Shown: positions 8,504 through 17,438, numbered from the stretch's first letter. The stretch: 37,884 nt of DNA from Candidatus Poribacteria bacterium (GCA_026702755.1 JAPPBX010000118.1:1-37884), one strand, 5' to 3'. Program-made: numbers and translations. Notes: generated from the sequence alone by a model not told the origin.

Positions 8504-10072
8504 TTACAGTCGCGGTGTCAGTGTTACGACGGGTGTTATCAGTTCTCCCATCGAAATACCACCGTGCTGGAACCCTCCTTGAAACTGCCGTTTATACTTA
8601 TAAAAATCGTTTGGATAGACGAAATAATAATCGTCTTTCGCAAGAATGTAGTCCTTGCTAGCATTTTCCGCTGGTAACCGATATTCATGCGGGTTTCGCA
8701 GATAGACCGCCTCGCCCTCTTCGCACCCTAAATTAGAACCGATTTTGAATCGGAGGCTGGTAGTGGTCTCGCGATTACCGTAAGCACGGGTCGCACGGTT
8801 ACAAAAGACAGAACCGTGGTCACTCGTGAGAACTACAGTTGCGTTTTGTGCCGCAATAATACGTAAAATATCAAAAAGTACCGAATGAGAAAACCATGAG
8901 CGCGCCAAAGCCCGGAAAGCGGATTCATCCGGTGCAAGCTGCTGTAGAACATCTGATTGTGAGCGCTGATGTGTCAAAATATCAATGAAGTTGATAACCA
9001 ACGCTGAGAGGCTCACGCGTGTATTTGCCGAAACCCGCTTTTTGTAAGTGTTTCCACCGCGCGCGTCAAAAATCTTGAAGTACTGAAGCCCGGGTTTCAA
9101 CTTAATGCCTCTACGTTTCAGATGTGCTTCGAGAAACTGGCGTTCGTACCGATTCGTGCTCGTGTCTCCATCAGATTCTTCTTGCCAATACTGTGGATAC
9201 TGTTCCGCAATCTCTATTGGAAACAAACCACTGAAGAGGGCGTTCCGTGAGTACATTGTTGCACTCGGCAGGATTGAAAAACTATATTGGCGATCAATAG
9301 AGAAATAGGGGTACAAAAGTGGCTCTACTGCCAGCCAATGGTCTAGGCGGAAGCAGTCAACCACAATAAAATAGACAGATTTTCCGGCTTGAAGTTGGGG
9401 AATAACATATTGGTCTAGGATATTCACCGACAGCGATGGTGCGTCCGGGCTACCTTCGACCCAATCAGGATACCGTGATGCAACAAAATCCGAGAATTCG
9501 GTATTGCACTCCTTCTTCTGTGCAAGATGTGTTTCCTCCAACCCACCTTCGGCGAGTTTTTCAGACACCAAATCCCATTGCAATAGTTTCACATAGATGT
9601 TAACCCAGTCTTGCCAACTTGGTGCCGCATCCTTCATGGCACGGATAGCGTTAAAATCTGCCGTATACCGACTCGGAATTTGATCTATGACTATCTGCGG
9701 TTGATCCAAGACGCGCTTTAACGTTGAGACGATCTGGGCTACACCGATCGGTTTTACCAAGAAATCGTTTACCTGTTTGCCGAGTGCCTTCTCAATAAAC
9801 TGTTCGTCGCTGGATTGGGTGACGAGAATGACTGGAATTTGTGGATTGATGGTACGGATTGCATCGAGCGTTGCCATTCCATCTTTACCGGGCATAACCT
9901 GGTCGAGCAGAACAGCACTATATTGCGTTTCACCGCGCGTTAAGAGCGCAATACCATCTTCGCCATTTGTTACAGGCGTAACAGCATAGCCTCTGTCGCG
10001 TAACACAAGAATATGCGGTTGCAACGCTTCTATTTCATCATCAATCCATAAGATTTGGTGTGTTTGTGACAT
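8504..10072 (-). CDS. Response regulator with PglZ (alkaline phosphatase superfamily) output domain, PorX-like
   Basis: A protein of 522 residues. The receiver domain (1-122) has the acidic pair D11/D12, phospho-acceptor D57 and K107. The C-terminal PglZ domain (about 215-520) has a complete-looking metal and nucleophile set: D239 in VVDCFRLDHW, T272 in LPSATMYSRNALFSG, D418-H419 in TSDHG and H503 in FQHGG. This is the architecture of PorX, which in Bacteroidota controls type IX secretion and acts as a phosphodiesterase on oligonucleotides; that function here is inference. A histidine kinase gene lies 127 bases upstream on the same strand. Confidence 0.9.
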   Translation of the reverse strand: MSQTHQILWIDDEIEALQPHILVLRDRGYAVTPVTNGEDGIALLTRGETQYSAVLLDQVMPGKDGMATLDAIRTINPQIPVILVTQSSDEQFIEKALGKQVNDFLVKPIGVAQIVSTLKRVLDQPQIVIDQIPSRYTADFNAIRAMKDAAPSWQDWVNIYVKLLQWDLVSEKLAEGGLEETHLAQKKECNTEFSDFVASRYPDWVEGSPDAPSLSVNILDQYVIPQLQAGKSVYFIVVDCFRLDHWLAVEPLLYPYFSIDRQYSFSILPSATMYSRNALFSGLFPIEIAEQYPQYWQEESDGDTSTNRYERQFLEAHLKRRGIKLKPGLQYFKIFDARGGNTYKKRVSANTRVSLSALVINFIDILTHQRSQSDVLQQLAPDESAFRALARSWFSHSVLFDILRIIAAQNATVVLTSDHGSVFCNRATRAYGNRETTTSLRFKIGSNLGCEEGEAVYLRNPHEYRLPAENASKDYILAKDDYYFVYPNDFYKYKRQFQGGFQHGGISMGELITPVVTLTPRL

Positions 10073-10199
10073 ACGTAAGTTTATAGAATCTGCTCAGATG
10101 CGGTATCATATCCAAATTAACATGCGCGAAAGCCTTCTTAACAGGCGTGGAACAAATGCCCAGATAATCGTTTACTTGACACCACCCGTTAATTTGGGT

Positions 10200-11693
10200 C
10201 TACGCAACTGGCAATCGAATTTCAAAAATTGTTCCGCCAGGACTCGTTTTAACGATCCGAATGCTTCCGTGATGATACTCGCGGATGATACGTTGTACGA
10301 CTGTCAACCCGAGTCCCCACCCGTGTGCCTTAGTAGACATCCCGGGTTCAAAGATTTTTCGTTGATGCTCGCGGGCTATCCCGCTTCCATTGTCAGCATA
10401 CCGGATAACAATATCGTTATGTCGTTTGTCGTGCGTTGGTTCAATCAGAATCCATCCTTCCGGTTTATCCATAGCATCCAATGAATTACGGATTAGGTTT
10501 TCAAACACCCAATGTAGCAATTGCGCGTTTGCGAGAGTGGACGGTACCTTATGTAGTATCAGTTGAATCTCAACACGGCGACTAATATGTGGTAGCCGTT
10601 TATCAAAATATGATCGAACTTCTTCAAATACTTCCTCTACATTCACTTGGGTTAGAGGGGGTTGCGTGCCAATCATACCGAAGCGTGCCGTTGTTTTCTG
10701 TAAACGCTCCAGATCGTTTTGCATACTCTCGGAAAGTTCAGTGAGTGTTATATCGTCTGTCTCTTTACTCCGGGCATGTAAGAGTTCTGCCCATGCCAGG
10801 AGCGACGAAATCGGTGTTCCGAGTTGATGTGCAGTCTCTTTAGCTAAGCCCCCCCAAATTGCCGAGTGTTCATAAGACTTTATCCGTTGGTAGACGAGGA
10901 AACAAACAATCCCAAATGCCAATAAAACCGTCGGGACTATAAACGGCACCACTAATAACCCATAGTATGGTTTACTTTCATAATAGAAGTATCCCTTGTG
11001 CCATTCGGGTGTTGTTTCAATCACAGAAGATGCGGGTGCGTTCTGAATGAAAATTTCCGCTCGCTCTCGCTGCTCCGCAGTTGCTTCCTCCGCAGTAATC
11101 ACATTGCCCCATATCTGCCATTTCTGAGGTATACCGGCCGTATCAGTTATCACAAAAGGCAAGTGTTGCATTTCACTGGGTGCGGCATCACCGTAGTAAA
11201 TATACCCCTTTAACTGCCTGTATTCAAGGAGCATGGGTATTTCGCGTGGCAGATGTTTTTTTTTCATACGCGCTAATGTTGACTGCAACAAGGCACTTTC
11301 ATCTTCTGTTAACGAGATCTCCTCATTTTCGTTTACTTTGATGTCCAAACTGTCGATTTTTGCGTCTAATTGTTGGTCAACGCCTCGCGTGACTAAGACC
11401 TTTCCTTGCGCATCTGTAATGATAAACGAGAATGCCCGTGATCTGTCTTCAGCGAATGACTTTCTGACGATCTTAATTAATTTCTGTTGCAATCCCCGGT
11501 TGTCCACCGCCGGAAGTTCCGCTGCTAAATCCGCGAAGATGTCTATCTGGGCTTCTATATCAGCGTTTAATCGAGAGATTTGCTGAGTATAATGGAAGAA
11601 CCCGAATATCAGTGTCCCCAATCCAACAATGAAGTAGACGAACATTAAGCGGGAGGTCGTATATCTGGGGATAATTCGACGATTCAGCCGCAA
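10200..11693 (-). CDS. Membrane sensor histidine kinase, probable partner of the PorX-like regulator
   Basis: A protein of 497 residues. TM1 (about 15-34), a periplasmic sensor region of about 210 residues and TM2 (about 245-268) precede the HisKA region with H289 in AKETAHQLGTPISSLLAW, the N box ENLIRNSLDAM (N403), G1 DNGSGI (434-439) and G2 GWGLGL. The HQLGTP form of the H box is the one common in PorY-like kinases. The start is TTG at 11693, chosen because GGAGG lies 9 bases upstream (11707-11703) and the start places a basic stretch before TM1; the next in-frame ATG is Met17, inside TM1. It is co-oriented with the regulator gene. Confidence 0.92.
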   Translation of the reverse strand: MRLNRRIIPRYTTSRLMFVYFIVGLGTLIFGFFHYTQQISRLNADIEAQIDIFADLAAELPAVDNRGLQQKLIKIVRKSFAEDRSRAFSFIITDAQGKVLVTRGVDQQLDAKIDSLDIKVNENEEISLTEDESALLQSTLARMKKKHLPREIPMLLEYRQLKGYIYYGDAAPSEMQHLPFVITDTAGIPQKWQIWGNVITAEEATAEQRERAEIFIQNAPASSVIETTPEWHKGYFYYESKPYYGLLVVPFIVPTVLLAFGIVCFLVYQRIKSYEHSAIWGGLAKETAHQLGTPISSLLAWAELLHARSKETDDITLTELSESMQNDLERLQKTTARFGMIGTQPPLTQVNVEEVFEEVRSYFDKRLPHISRRVEIQLILHKVPSTLANAQLLHWVFENLIRNSLDAMDKPEGWILIEPTHDKRHNDIVIRYADNGSGIAREHQRKIFEPGMSTKAHGWGLGLTVVQRIIREYHHGSIRIVKTSPGGTIFEIRLPVA

Positions 11694-11740
11694 TTTCGTA
11701 TTCCTCCATACAAATTAGACGCGACATATCAACATATTTA

Positions 11741-11769
11741 ATAGTACCACTTTTAAAATGAAATTGCAA
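11741..11769 (-). promoter_or_regulatory. Probable promoter of the histidine kinase-regulator operon
   Basis: On the minus strand TTGCAA (11769-11764), 17 bases, TACTAT (11746-11741). This predicts a start near 11734 and a 40-base leader to the TTG start codon. The -35 overlaps the first unit of the 15-base tandem repeat at 11765-11794. Confidence 0.5.
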
Positions 11770-11794
11770 ATCTATTTTGTGCAAATCTATTTTG
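11765..11794. repeat. Perfect 15-bp tandem direct repeat in the divergent region
   Basis: TGCAAATCTATTTTG occurs twice head to tail (11765-11779 and 11780-11794) with no mismatch. It lies at and just upstream of the -35 of the kinase promoter, the place where an activator binding to direct repeats would sit. The rest of the divergent region 11694-12027 is AT-rich and shows no other gene. Confidence 0.65.
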
Positions 11795-12027
11795 ATTGTG
11801 GTTTCTCGTTCTGAAAAATTTATTCGATTCCTCGGATTTTGAACGCTTTTTCTCAATGACCAGAGCGATTAAAACCGCGTCCACCGCAGTGAAGCTCTAT
11901 TTTTCTATACGTATAATGTTTGTTGCAATCCGTCTCTCTTTTCTTGAAAAAATCTGAAATTCCCAGAAGACTAAGAACTTTCGGTGAAATAACATATCAT
12001 TTGACTTTTTTGATTAAATAGGGTAAA

Positions 12028-12804
12028 ATGAAATTTATAATTTATAGGTTTTATATAGTGGAATGGAAACATTTGATGCTCAAAGCAATTACATTTGATT
12101 TTTGGCAAACCCTCTATGCAGATTCTGACAAGAATTGGCGAAAACGTCAGGCAATACGTGTTAAACGGTGTCATACGTATCTTTCAAACTGCGGTTATAC
12201 TTGCCCACTGACTGACGTGGAATTCGGACTTGAAGAAGCCTACAACTTGGTGTCGTCTCTGTGGCATAAACACCGAGGGATATCGGTAAAACGGTGCATG
12301 GACCGATTCGCAGAGGTACTTCAGCTTCAACTTCAGGATGCCGATCTTGATCAGTTAATTGAGTGTCTTGGTGCAGCTTTTTTGGAAGCACCGCCGATTA
12401 TAATGCCATACGTCAAACCGGTCATTTCTCGGCTGAGTAAAAGTTATCCACTTGGAATTATCTCAGACTCAGCACTGACCCCAGGCAGTTTTGCTCGGAA
12501 ATTGATGGAACGTGACGGTATTCTGCAGTTCTTTACAGCATTCACTTTTTCCGATGAAACTGACTACACAAAGCCTCAAGTGGTCCAGTTCCATTCCACC
12601 TTAGCCGAATTGAATGCCAAACCAGCGGAAGCGGTGCACATCGGTGATATTTTCCGAACGGATATCGTCGGTGCGAAAAATGCTGGAATGAAGGCGATTC
12701 GTTTCGCAGGATTCAATAAAGGGGAAGGTGATGATATACTTAGCGATGCCGTCGTTGACGACTATAGAAAATTGGAAACTACGATTGCTGAGTTATCAAA
12801 ATAA
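12028..12804 (+). CDS. HAD superfamily (subfamily IA) hydrolase
   Basis: Up to 258 residues. Motif I is TFDFWQTL with the nucleophile D24 (counted from 12028), motif II is the Ser in IISDSAL, motif III the Lys in DYTKPQ, and motif IV GDIFRTDIVGAKNAGM. Asp+2 of motif I, the usual acid-base residue of HAD phosphatases, is Trp, as in haloacid dehalogenase-like branches where it is also not Asp. The ATG at 12076 (MLKAITFDF) places motif I at the usual distance from the N-terminus; the ATG at 12028 has GGGT five bases upstream but adds 16 unusual residues. First gene of a four-gene plus-strand series. Confidence 0.85.
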   Translation: MKFIIYRFYIVEWKHLMLKAITFDFWQTLYADSDKNWRKRQAIRVKRCHTYLSNCGYTCPLTDVEFGLEEAYNLVSSLWHKHRGISVKRCMDRFAEVLQLQLQDADLDQLIECLGAAFLEAPPIIMPYVKPVISRLSKSYPLGIISDSALTPGSFARKLMERDGILQFFTAFTFSDETDYTKPQVVQFHSTLAELNAKPAEAVHIGDIFRTDIVGAKNAGMKAIRFAGFNKGEGDDILSDAVVDDYRKLETTIAELSK

Positions 12805-12822
12805 GGAACACCAGGGGGAAAA

Positions 12823-13731
12823 ATGGCAAATGTATTAGTCACCGGCGGTACTGGATTCATAGGCACTCGGGTCTGTACTGCTCTTCATCAACAAGGTGAT
12901 ACGGTGCGCGTGTTATCTCGAAATCCAACACGTGCACAAACAAAATTACAATGGGCAAGGGAGTTCTACGGTTGGACCCCTGAAACTGAAAAACTTCCTT
13001 CGGAAGCGACATCAGATATAAACGCGGTAGTTCATTTAGCAGGTGAAACTATTGCGGGTAGGTGGAACACTGAAAAAAAGCGGCGGATACGGGACAGTCG
13101 AGTCCTTTCCACGCGCAATCTCGTCACTTCGTTTGAAACAGTAGGTACAAAGCCGGATGTGCTTGTCTGTGCCTCTGCAATTGGATATTATGGGGGCAGT
13201 GGCGACGAACACTTTACAGAGGTGTCCCCCGCTGGTACCGATTTTCTCGCCGAAGTCTGTCAAGAGTGGGAAGCAGAAGCGCAAAAGGCGATTGCGTTTG
13301 GAATTCGGGTAGTCATGATTCGTATTGGGCTTGTGCTTGGATTAGGTGGTGGGCTATTGGCACAGGTTCTCTTACCCTTTAAAATGGGAGTCGGCGGCAT
13401 ACTCGGCAGTGGTCAGCAGTGGATGTCTTGGATTCATGTTGACGATGTGGTAGGTATTGTACTGCACGCTTTAGAAAATGGTGAGATTAGCGGTCCGCTA
13501 AACGCGACAGCACCTGTTCCAGTTAAGAACACGGAGTTTACGAAAACGCTTGGGTCAGTGTTGCGCCGACCAACGCTGTTTCCAATGCCAAAATTTGGCT
13601 TGAGATTAATGATGGGTGAATTTGCGGATTTCGTTTTACTAAGTCAGAATGTGCTTCCAGAAAAGACGGAAGTCAGTGGCTATGACTTTCGCTATCGAAC
13701 CCTTGAGCCAGCTTTGAGAGATTTGCTATAG
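12823..13731 (+). CDS. TIGR01777-family NAD(P)-dependent epimerase (YfcH/SDR39U1 type)
   Basis: A short-chain-type Rossmann protein of 302 residues. The nucleotide motif TGGTGFIG is at 7-14, VVHLAGETIAGRWN and ASAIGYYGGSGDE carry the family signature, and the C-terminal DUF1731 domain (about 250-302) includes LLSQNVLPEKTEVSGYDFRY. The family is widespread but its substrate is not known. GGGGG lies shortly before the ATG. It starts 18 bases after the HAD gene, so the two are probably co-transcribed. Confidence 0.93.
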   Translation: MANVLVTGGTGFIGTRVCTALHQQGDTVRVLSRNPTRAQTKLQWAREFYGWTPETEKLPSEATSDINAVVHLAGETIAGRWNTEKKRRIRDSRVLSTRNLVTSFETVGTKPDVLVCASAIGYYGGSGDEHFTEVSPAGTDFLAEVCQEWEAEAQKAIAFGIRVVMIRIGLVLGLGGGLLAQVLLPFKMGVGGILGSGQQWMSWIHVDDVVGIVLHALENGEISGPLNATAPVPVKNTEFTKTLGSVLRRPTLFPMPKFGLRLMMGEFADFVLLSQNVLPEKTEVSGYDFRYRTLEPALRDLL

Positions 13732-13780
13732 ACGCGCGGATATTGAAACCCACTCCTGCAACGCGGAATCCAAACGAAAT

Positions 13781-15118
13781 ATGAAGATTCGCGATGTCCT
13801 GCTTTCTGAATACGGAAAAGCCTCAAGCATACCTTCCCCTGTTAACCGGTTAATGACCGATTTTGCTATCGGTTTTCGAGATGGACGCGACATCAATCTC
13901 GGTGTCGGATATGTTAATGAACAGACGATTCCTCACCAACAGATTCAACTCGCCTGCGAAAGAGTCCTCGCTCAGCCCAAAAAGTACCGCGCTTCTCTTA
14001 ATTACGGTGGTGCACAAGGTTCGCCAAACCTTATCGAATCGCTTAGAAGGTTTCATATTGAGAACCGGATTGGTGGTATAACCGAACAGAACCTAAAGAA
14101 CCGAGATATTGTTATTGGTGCGAACGGCGCGACGAGTCTATTGGAGAGCATCACCCACCTCCTTCCTGCTGGCATTGTGGTTACCGCAGACCCGATGTAT
14201 TATATCTACTGCAACGACTTAGAGCGGAAAGGCTTCAGTGTTATCGCGATACCAGAAGATGACGAAGGACTTGACACTGAAATTTTGAAGTCAAAACTTG
14301 CAGCCCTCGGTGACAAAAGAGAGGCTATCCGCTTCTTCTATGTGGTGACGGTTAACAATCCAACCTGCACCATCCTTTCCAACAACCGTAAGAGAGAATT
14401 GGTCGGTATCGTCACGCGGTTATCACACGAAATTGGACGGAAAATCCCACTCTTTTTTGACAATGCCTATAGCGACCTTGTGCATGACAGCAGCGTTGAA
14501 CCTTTGGAGTCGGCGTTCCGCTATGATACACTTAGCATCGTGTATGAGGTTGGTACGTTGTCAAAGATCCTCGCCCCCGGACTGCGCATCGGCTATCTCA
14601 TCGGTTCTAACGGTCGATTTCTCAATAGTATAATCCAGCGTACAAGCGACATTGGCTTTAGTGCCCCGTTAATCAATCAGGAAATCGTAAGCTATCTACT
14701 CGACCACGGAATTGAATCGCAAATTGAGAAAGTCAATAACGGATATCAGCAAAAGGCAAAACAGGTCAAAATATGGATGGCTGAACTACTCGGTGATAAC
14801 CTTCAGGAGTGCCGAGGTGGAAGTGCTGGATTCTACTTTTACTTGACATTGGCAAATGTCGCAACGGGTTCAACCTCTGATTTCTTCAGGTTCTTGACGC
14901 GAACAACTGGACGGGAAGATGTTGATGGGCCTTTAGACTCTCAGTACCCCAAGGTGATTTACATCCCCGGTGAACACTGTGTCCATCCAAACGGCGAGAT
15001 GATTGAGGTCGGGAAGCAGCAGTTACGTATATCCTACGGATTTGAGGAGCTTCCTCAGATTCATACTGCGTTGAAATTCATGAAATCCGCGATAGACTAT
15101 AGTCAAGAAAATTTATAG
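13781..15118 (+). CDS. Class I/II PLP-dependent aminotransferase
   Basis: A fold-type I aminotransferase of 445 residues. Landmarks are N193 in VNNPTC, D227 and Y230 in FFDNAYSDL, the Schiff-base K262 in VGTLSKILAPGLRIGYL and R269. The general pattern resembles the 2-aminoadipate/MocR-type aminotransferase branch, without an attached DNA-binding domain; substrate unknown. The Shine-Dalgarno is weak. It lies 49 bases after the epimerase gene and 48 before the SDR gene. The last codons overlap an 8-bp inverted repeat (AGACTATA near 15095 and TATAGTCT near 15115). Confidence 0.9.
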   Translation: MKIRDVLLSEYGKASSIPSPVNRLMTDFAIGFRDGRDINLGVGYVNEQTIPHQQIQLACERVLAQPKKYRASLNYGGAQGSPNLIESLRRFHIENRIGGITEQNLKNRDIVIGANGATSLLESITHLLPAGIVVTADPMYYIYCNDLERKGFSVIAIPEDDEGLDTEILKSKLAALGDKREAIRFFYVVTVNNPTCTILSNNRKRELVGIVTRLSHEIGRKIPLFFDNAYSDLVHDSSVEPLESAFRYDTLSIVYEVGTLSKILAPGLRIGYLIGSNGRFLNSIIQRTSDIGFSAPLINQEIVSYLLDHGIESQIEKVNNGYQQKAKQVKIWMAELLGDNLQECRGGSAGFYFYLTLANVATGSTSDFFRFLTRTTGREDVDGPLDSQYPKVIYIPGEHCVHPNGEMIEVGKQQLRISYGFEELPQIHTALKFMKSAIDYSQENL

Positions 15119-15166
15119 TCTTCAATAGGCGCGTTTACAAGATAATATCCAGAAAGGAAATTGAGA

Positions 15167-15928
15167 ATGCGACTGAAAGATAAAGTTGCGTTATTCGCCG
15201 GTGCCGGATCAAACATGAGTCGTGCGACTGCCTTGCTTTTTGCCCAAGAGGGTGCGAAGGTGGTGCTCGCTGCACGCACAACAGAGACAATGGAAGAAAC
15301 AGCGGAACGTATCCGTGCCAATCGTGGTGATGTGCTAACGCATCAGACAGATCTAATGGGCGCAGCACAGGTAGATGCACTGGTTGACGCTGCTGTGGCG
15401 GAATTTGGCGGCATTGACTGTCTTATCCATGCTGCGGGTGGGTTCTTTTCAACAGAACACGATATTACTACGATGGAACCAGCGTATTGGGATGGCGCGT
15501 TACAAAACAACTTGCAAACGTTGTTCAATCCTGTACGCCGACTTGTCCCGATTTTAGAGGCGCGTGGCGGTGGATGTCTTATTACGATTTCCGCGGGCGA
15601 ACGGGTGAGACAAGACGCAAACAGTGCTTACGCCGTAGCGAAGGCTGGAATGGTAGCAGCCGCGAAAAATCTCGCGAAAGAATTATACGATAAAAATATT
15701 CGGGTTCATGCGTTATGTCCGGGTATTATCTGGGATCCGTTGCCAGACGGAGAAATCGCTCCAGCAGCGACACAACTGGAACGGCTCGGTAACCCCATTG
15801 ATGTGGCTTATGCAGCACTGTGGCTCTGCTCGGACGAGGCGGCGTGGGTTACAGGATTGGAATTGACGATTGATGGTGGCGATTCGCTATTCATTGATTC
15901 GCCAATTCGACGGGCGATTTTGGAATAA
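15167..15928 (+). CDS. SDR family oxidoreductase
   Basis: A classical-length short-chain dehydrogenase of 253 residues. The cofactor motif is AGAGSNMSRA (11-20), a variant of the TGxxxGIG loop of the kind found in enoyl-reductase-like SDRs. The catalytic triad is S142, Y155 and K159 in the YAVAK motif, and the C-terminus has VTGLELTIDGGDS. I chose the ATG at 15167 because AAGGA is 8 bases before it; an in-frame TTG at 15161 would leave only two bases. Substrate unknown. It is the last gene of the plus-strand series from 12028. Confidence 0.92.
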   Translation: MRLKDKVALFAGAGSNMSRATALLFAQEGAKVVLAARTTETMEETAERIRANRGDVLTHQTDLMGAAQVDALVDAAVAEFGGIDCLIHAAGGFFSTEHDITTMEPAYWDGALQNNLQTLFNPVRRLVPILEARGGGCLITISAGERVRQDANSAYAVAKAGMVAAAKNLAKELYDKNIRVHALCPGIIWDPLPDGEIAPAATQLERLGNPIDVAYAALWLCSDEAAWVTGLELTIDGGDSLFIDSPIRRAILE

Positions 15929-15964
15929 CAGGATTGGGTTAAAAAATTTCGACACAAACAGGCA

Positions 15965-15990
15965 AGGGCGAGGCACGGAGACCTCGCCCT
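15965..15990. repeat. Intergenic hairpin with CTACAA tail
   Basis: AGGGCGAGG (15965-15973) pairs perfectly with CCTCGCCCT (15982-15990) over an 8-base loop and is followed by ACAACAAC. It lies between the convergent SDR and E1-like genes and has no T-run. It shares arms and tail with the elements at 19532-19566 and 33546-33573. Confidence 0.7.
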
Positions 15991-16008
15991 ACAACAACAG
16001 TCGTTGGA

Positions 16009-16815
16009 TTACCACTGTACCTGACAGAATTCTTCGTAATCAATCAGCTCGTGGATCGTGGGATTTTCACCACACATCGGGCAGCTGCTATCTTGACGAA
16101 GTTTCAGTCGCTTGAAATCCATCGATAACGCGTCGAAAAGCAGAAGGCTCCCGATCAACGGGTCGCCGATGTCCAGTAGGACTTTAATCGCTTCAACGGC
16201 TTGAATTGTTCCAATAATACCGGGCAACACACCAAAAACACCTGCCTCTTGACAGGTCGGTACCATTCCGGGTGGCGGTGGATCGGGATAGATGCATCGA
16301 TAACAGGGTCCTTTGCCCGGATAGAGAACGGTGACCCGTCCTTCAAACTGGAAGATGCTGCCATGCACAACCGGCTTTCCCAACATAGCAGACGCATCAT
16401 TGAGGAGGTAACGGGTCGGTATGTTGTCGCACCCATCGACAATTAGATCGTATTGTTCCAGAATTTGGAAGGCGTTTTCCGAGGTGATGCGTTCATTGTA
16501 AGGAACGACCTTGACATCGGGATTCATCTCTGCGATAGTGGCTTCTGCAGATTTCGTTTTCGGGATGCCGATGTCGCTCGTGCCGTGCAAGATCTGGCGT
16601 TGTAAATTACTGAGATCGACGACATCGTCGTCAATGATGCCGATTGTGCCGACCCCTGCCGCAGCGAGGTAAACTCCAACCGGAGAACCGAGTCCGCCTG
16701 CACCAATGAGAAGTACCTTCGATTCAAGGAGCCGCGTCTGCCCCATCCCACCTACTTCTTTGAGGATAATGTGTCGGCTGTAGCGTTCAATTTGTTCGTT
16801 GGTAAAATTAAACAT
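16009..16815 (-). CDS. moeB: MoeB/ThiF-like adenylyltransferase (E1-like enzyme)
   Basis: An E1-like enzyme of 268 residues that adenylates the C-terminus of a small carrier protein. The ATP site is GAGGLGSP (38-45), with D62/D64, R73 and K86, and D130 in DGCDN. Zinc ligands are C171/C174 (CYRCIYP) and C245/C248 (CPMC). The catalytic cysteine is C188 in PTCQEAGVFG. No rhodanese domain is attached. I set the start at 16815, where GGAGG lies 5 bases upstream and the protein begins FNFTNEQIERYSRHI as in MoeB; the longer frame to 16899 would overlap the gene before it. No canonical MoaD or ThiS gene is nearby; the preceding gene, one base away, ends in Gly-Gly. Confidence 0.93.
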   Translation of the reverse strand: MFNFTNEQIERYSRHIILKEVGGMGQTRLLESKVLLIGAGGLGSPVGVYLAAAGVGTIGIIDDDVVDLSNLQRQILHGTSDIGIPKTKSAEATIAEMNPDVKVVPYNERITSENAFQILEQYDLIVDGCDNIPTRYLLNDASAMLGKPVVHGSIFQFEGRVTVLYPGKGPCYRCIYPDPPPPGMVPTCQEAGVFGVLPGIIGTIQAVEAIKVLLDIGDPLIGSLLLFDALSMDFKRLKLRQDSSCPMCGENPTIHELIDYEEFCQVQW

Positions 16816-16816
16816 C

Positions 16817-17395
16817 TTAGCCTCCGAGATTGGCAAGGAGTTCTGAAATCGGTTTATCCGAATTCGCAGAGATTCGTAGGGCGAACCGTTCGCGTGCATC
16901 TTCAGAGGTGCGTTCTATTGTGAAATCTCCATCGCCGTACATCTGCTGTAGGACCGGGCTTAGGTCTGCCTCAACGGCTGCTGCGGTTTCCTGTGTATTC
17001 GGTGCAATATGGCGGTTGTTTATCATAAACAGGAGGTCTGCCCCGTTGAAATGCACTGCGTTTTCCAACTCCGCCGATGCTTCGAGTTGTTCACACTTGG
17101 AAAGCACCTCTGTGAGTGCTTCGCGAATCTTTTCTGAGTTATCGCCTTCAACTGCCTGTTTCCGGTTGTAGAGGAAACCGTGTTCATGGTAAGCATTGTC
17201 AATACTATAGTTGGCTTGCTTCAAAATCAACAATACACCCGGTCCGGCATCAACATGAGAATAATCGGCGTAATTCAGATAGTCGTCCGAATCGGCTTCT
17301 TCCATCCAGTGGTTAAAGACTTTGATGAAGTTGGTATAGTTGATATTGCTATCTTCAGTTGTGAAGACCTTGATGTTAATCTGCTGTAGATCCAT
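16817..17395 (-). CDS. Hypothetical protein with C-terminal Gly-Gly, next to the E1-like gene
   Basis: An acidic protein of 192 residues with no signal peptide or membrane segment and a single cysteine (in LSKCEQLEA). I do not recognise the family. The N-terminal half is rich in Tyr/Asn/Asp (HWMEEADSDDYLNYADYSHVD), the middle is helical, and the protein ends ISELLANLGG. A free C-terminal Gly-Gly is the hallmark of E1 substrates such as MoaD, ThiS and ubiquitin-like proteins, and the E1 gene begins one base after its stop. However, the GGA GGC codons also form the E1 gene's Shine-Dalgarno, which could explain the residues alone. Its own Shine-Dalgarno is weak (AAAGGA, about 15 bases upstream). 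Confidence 0.8.
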   Translation of the reverse strand: MDLQQINIKVFTTEDSNINYTNFIKVFNHWMEEADSDDYLNYADYSHVDAGPGVLLILKQANYSIDNAYHEHGFLYNRKQAVEGDNSEKIREALTEVLSKCEQLEASAELENAVHFNGADLLFMINNRHIAPNTQETAAAVEADLSPVLQQMYGDGDFTIERTSEDARERFALRISANSDKPISELLANLGG

Positions 17396-17438
17396 TCTGC
17401 TAAAAAATTTCCTTTCGTGAGAGGGTAAACAAGGCTAT

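Noticed and set aside
16816-16899. 28-residue N-terminal extension of the E1-like gene
   Set aside because: It overlaps the preceding gene, while the ATG at 16815 has GGAGG upstream and a normal MoeB N-terminus.
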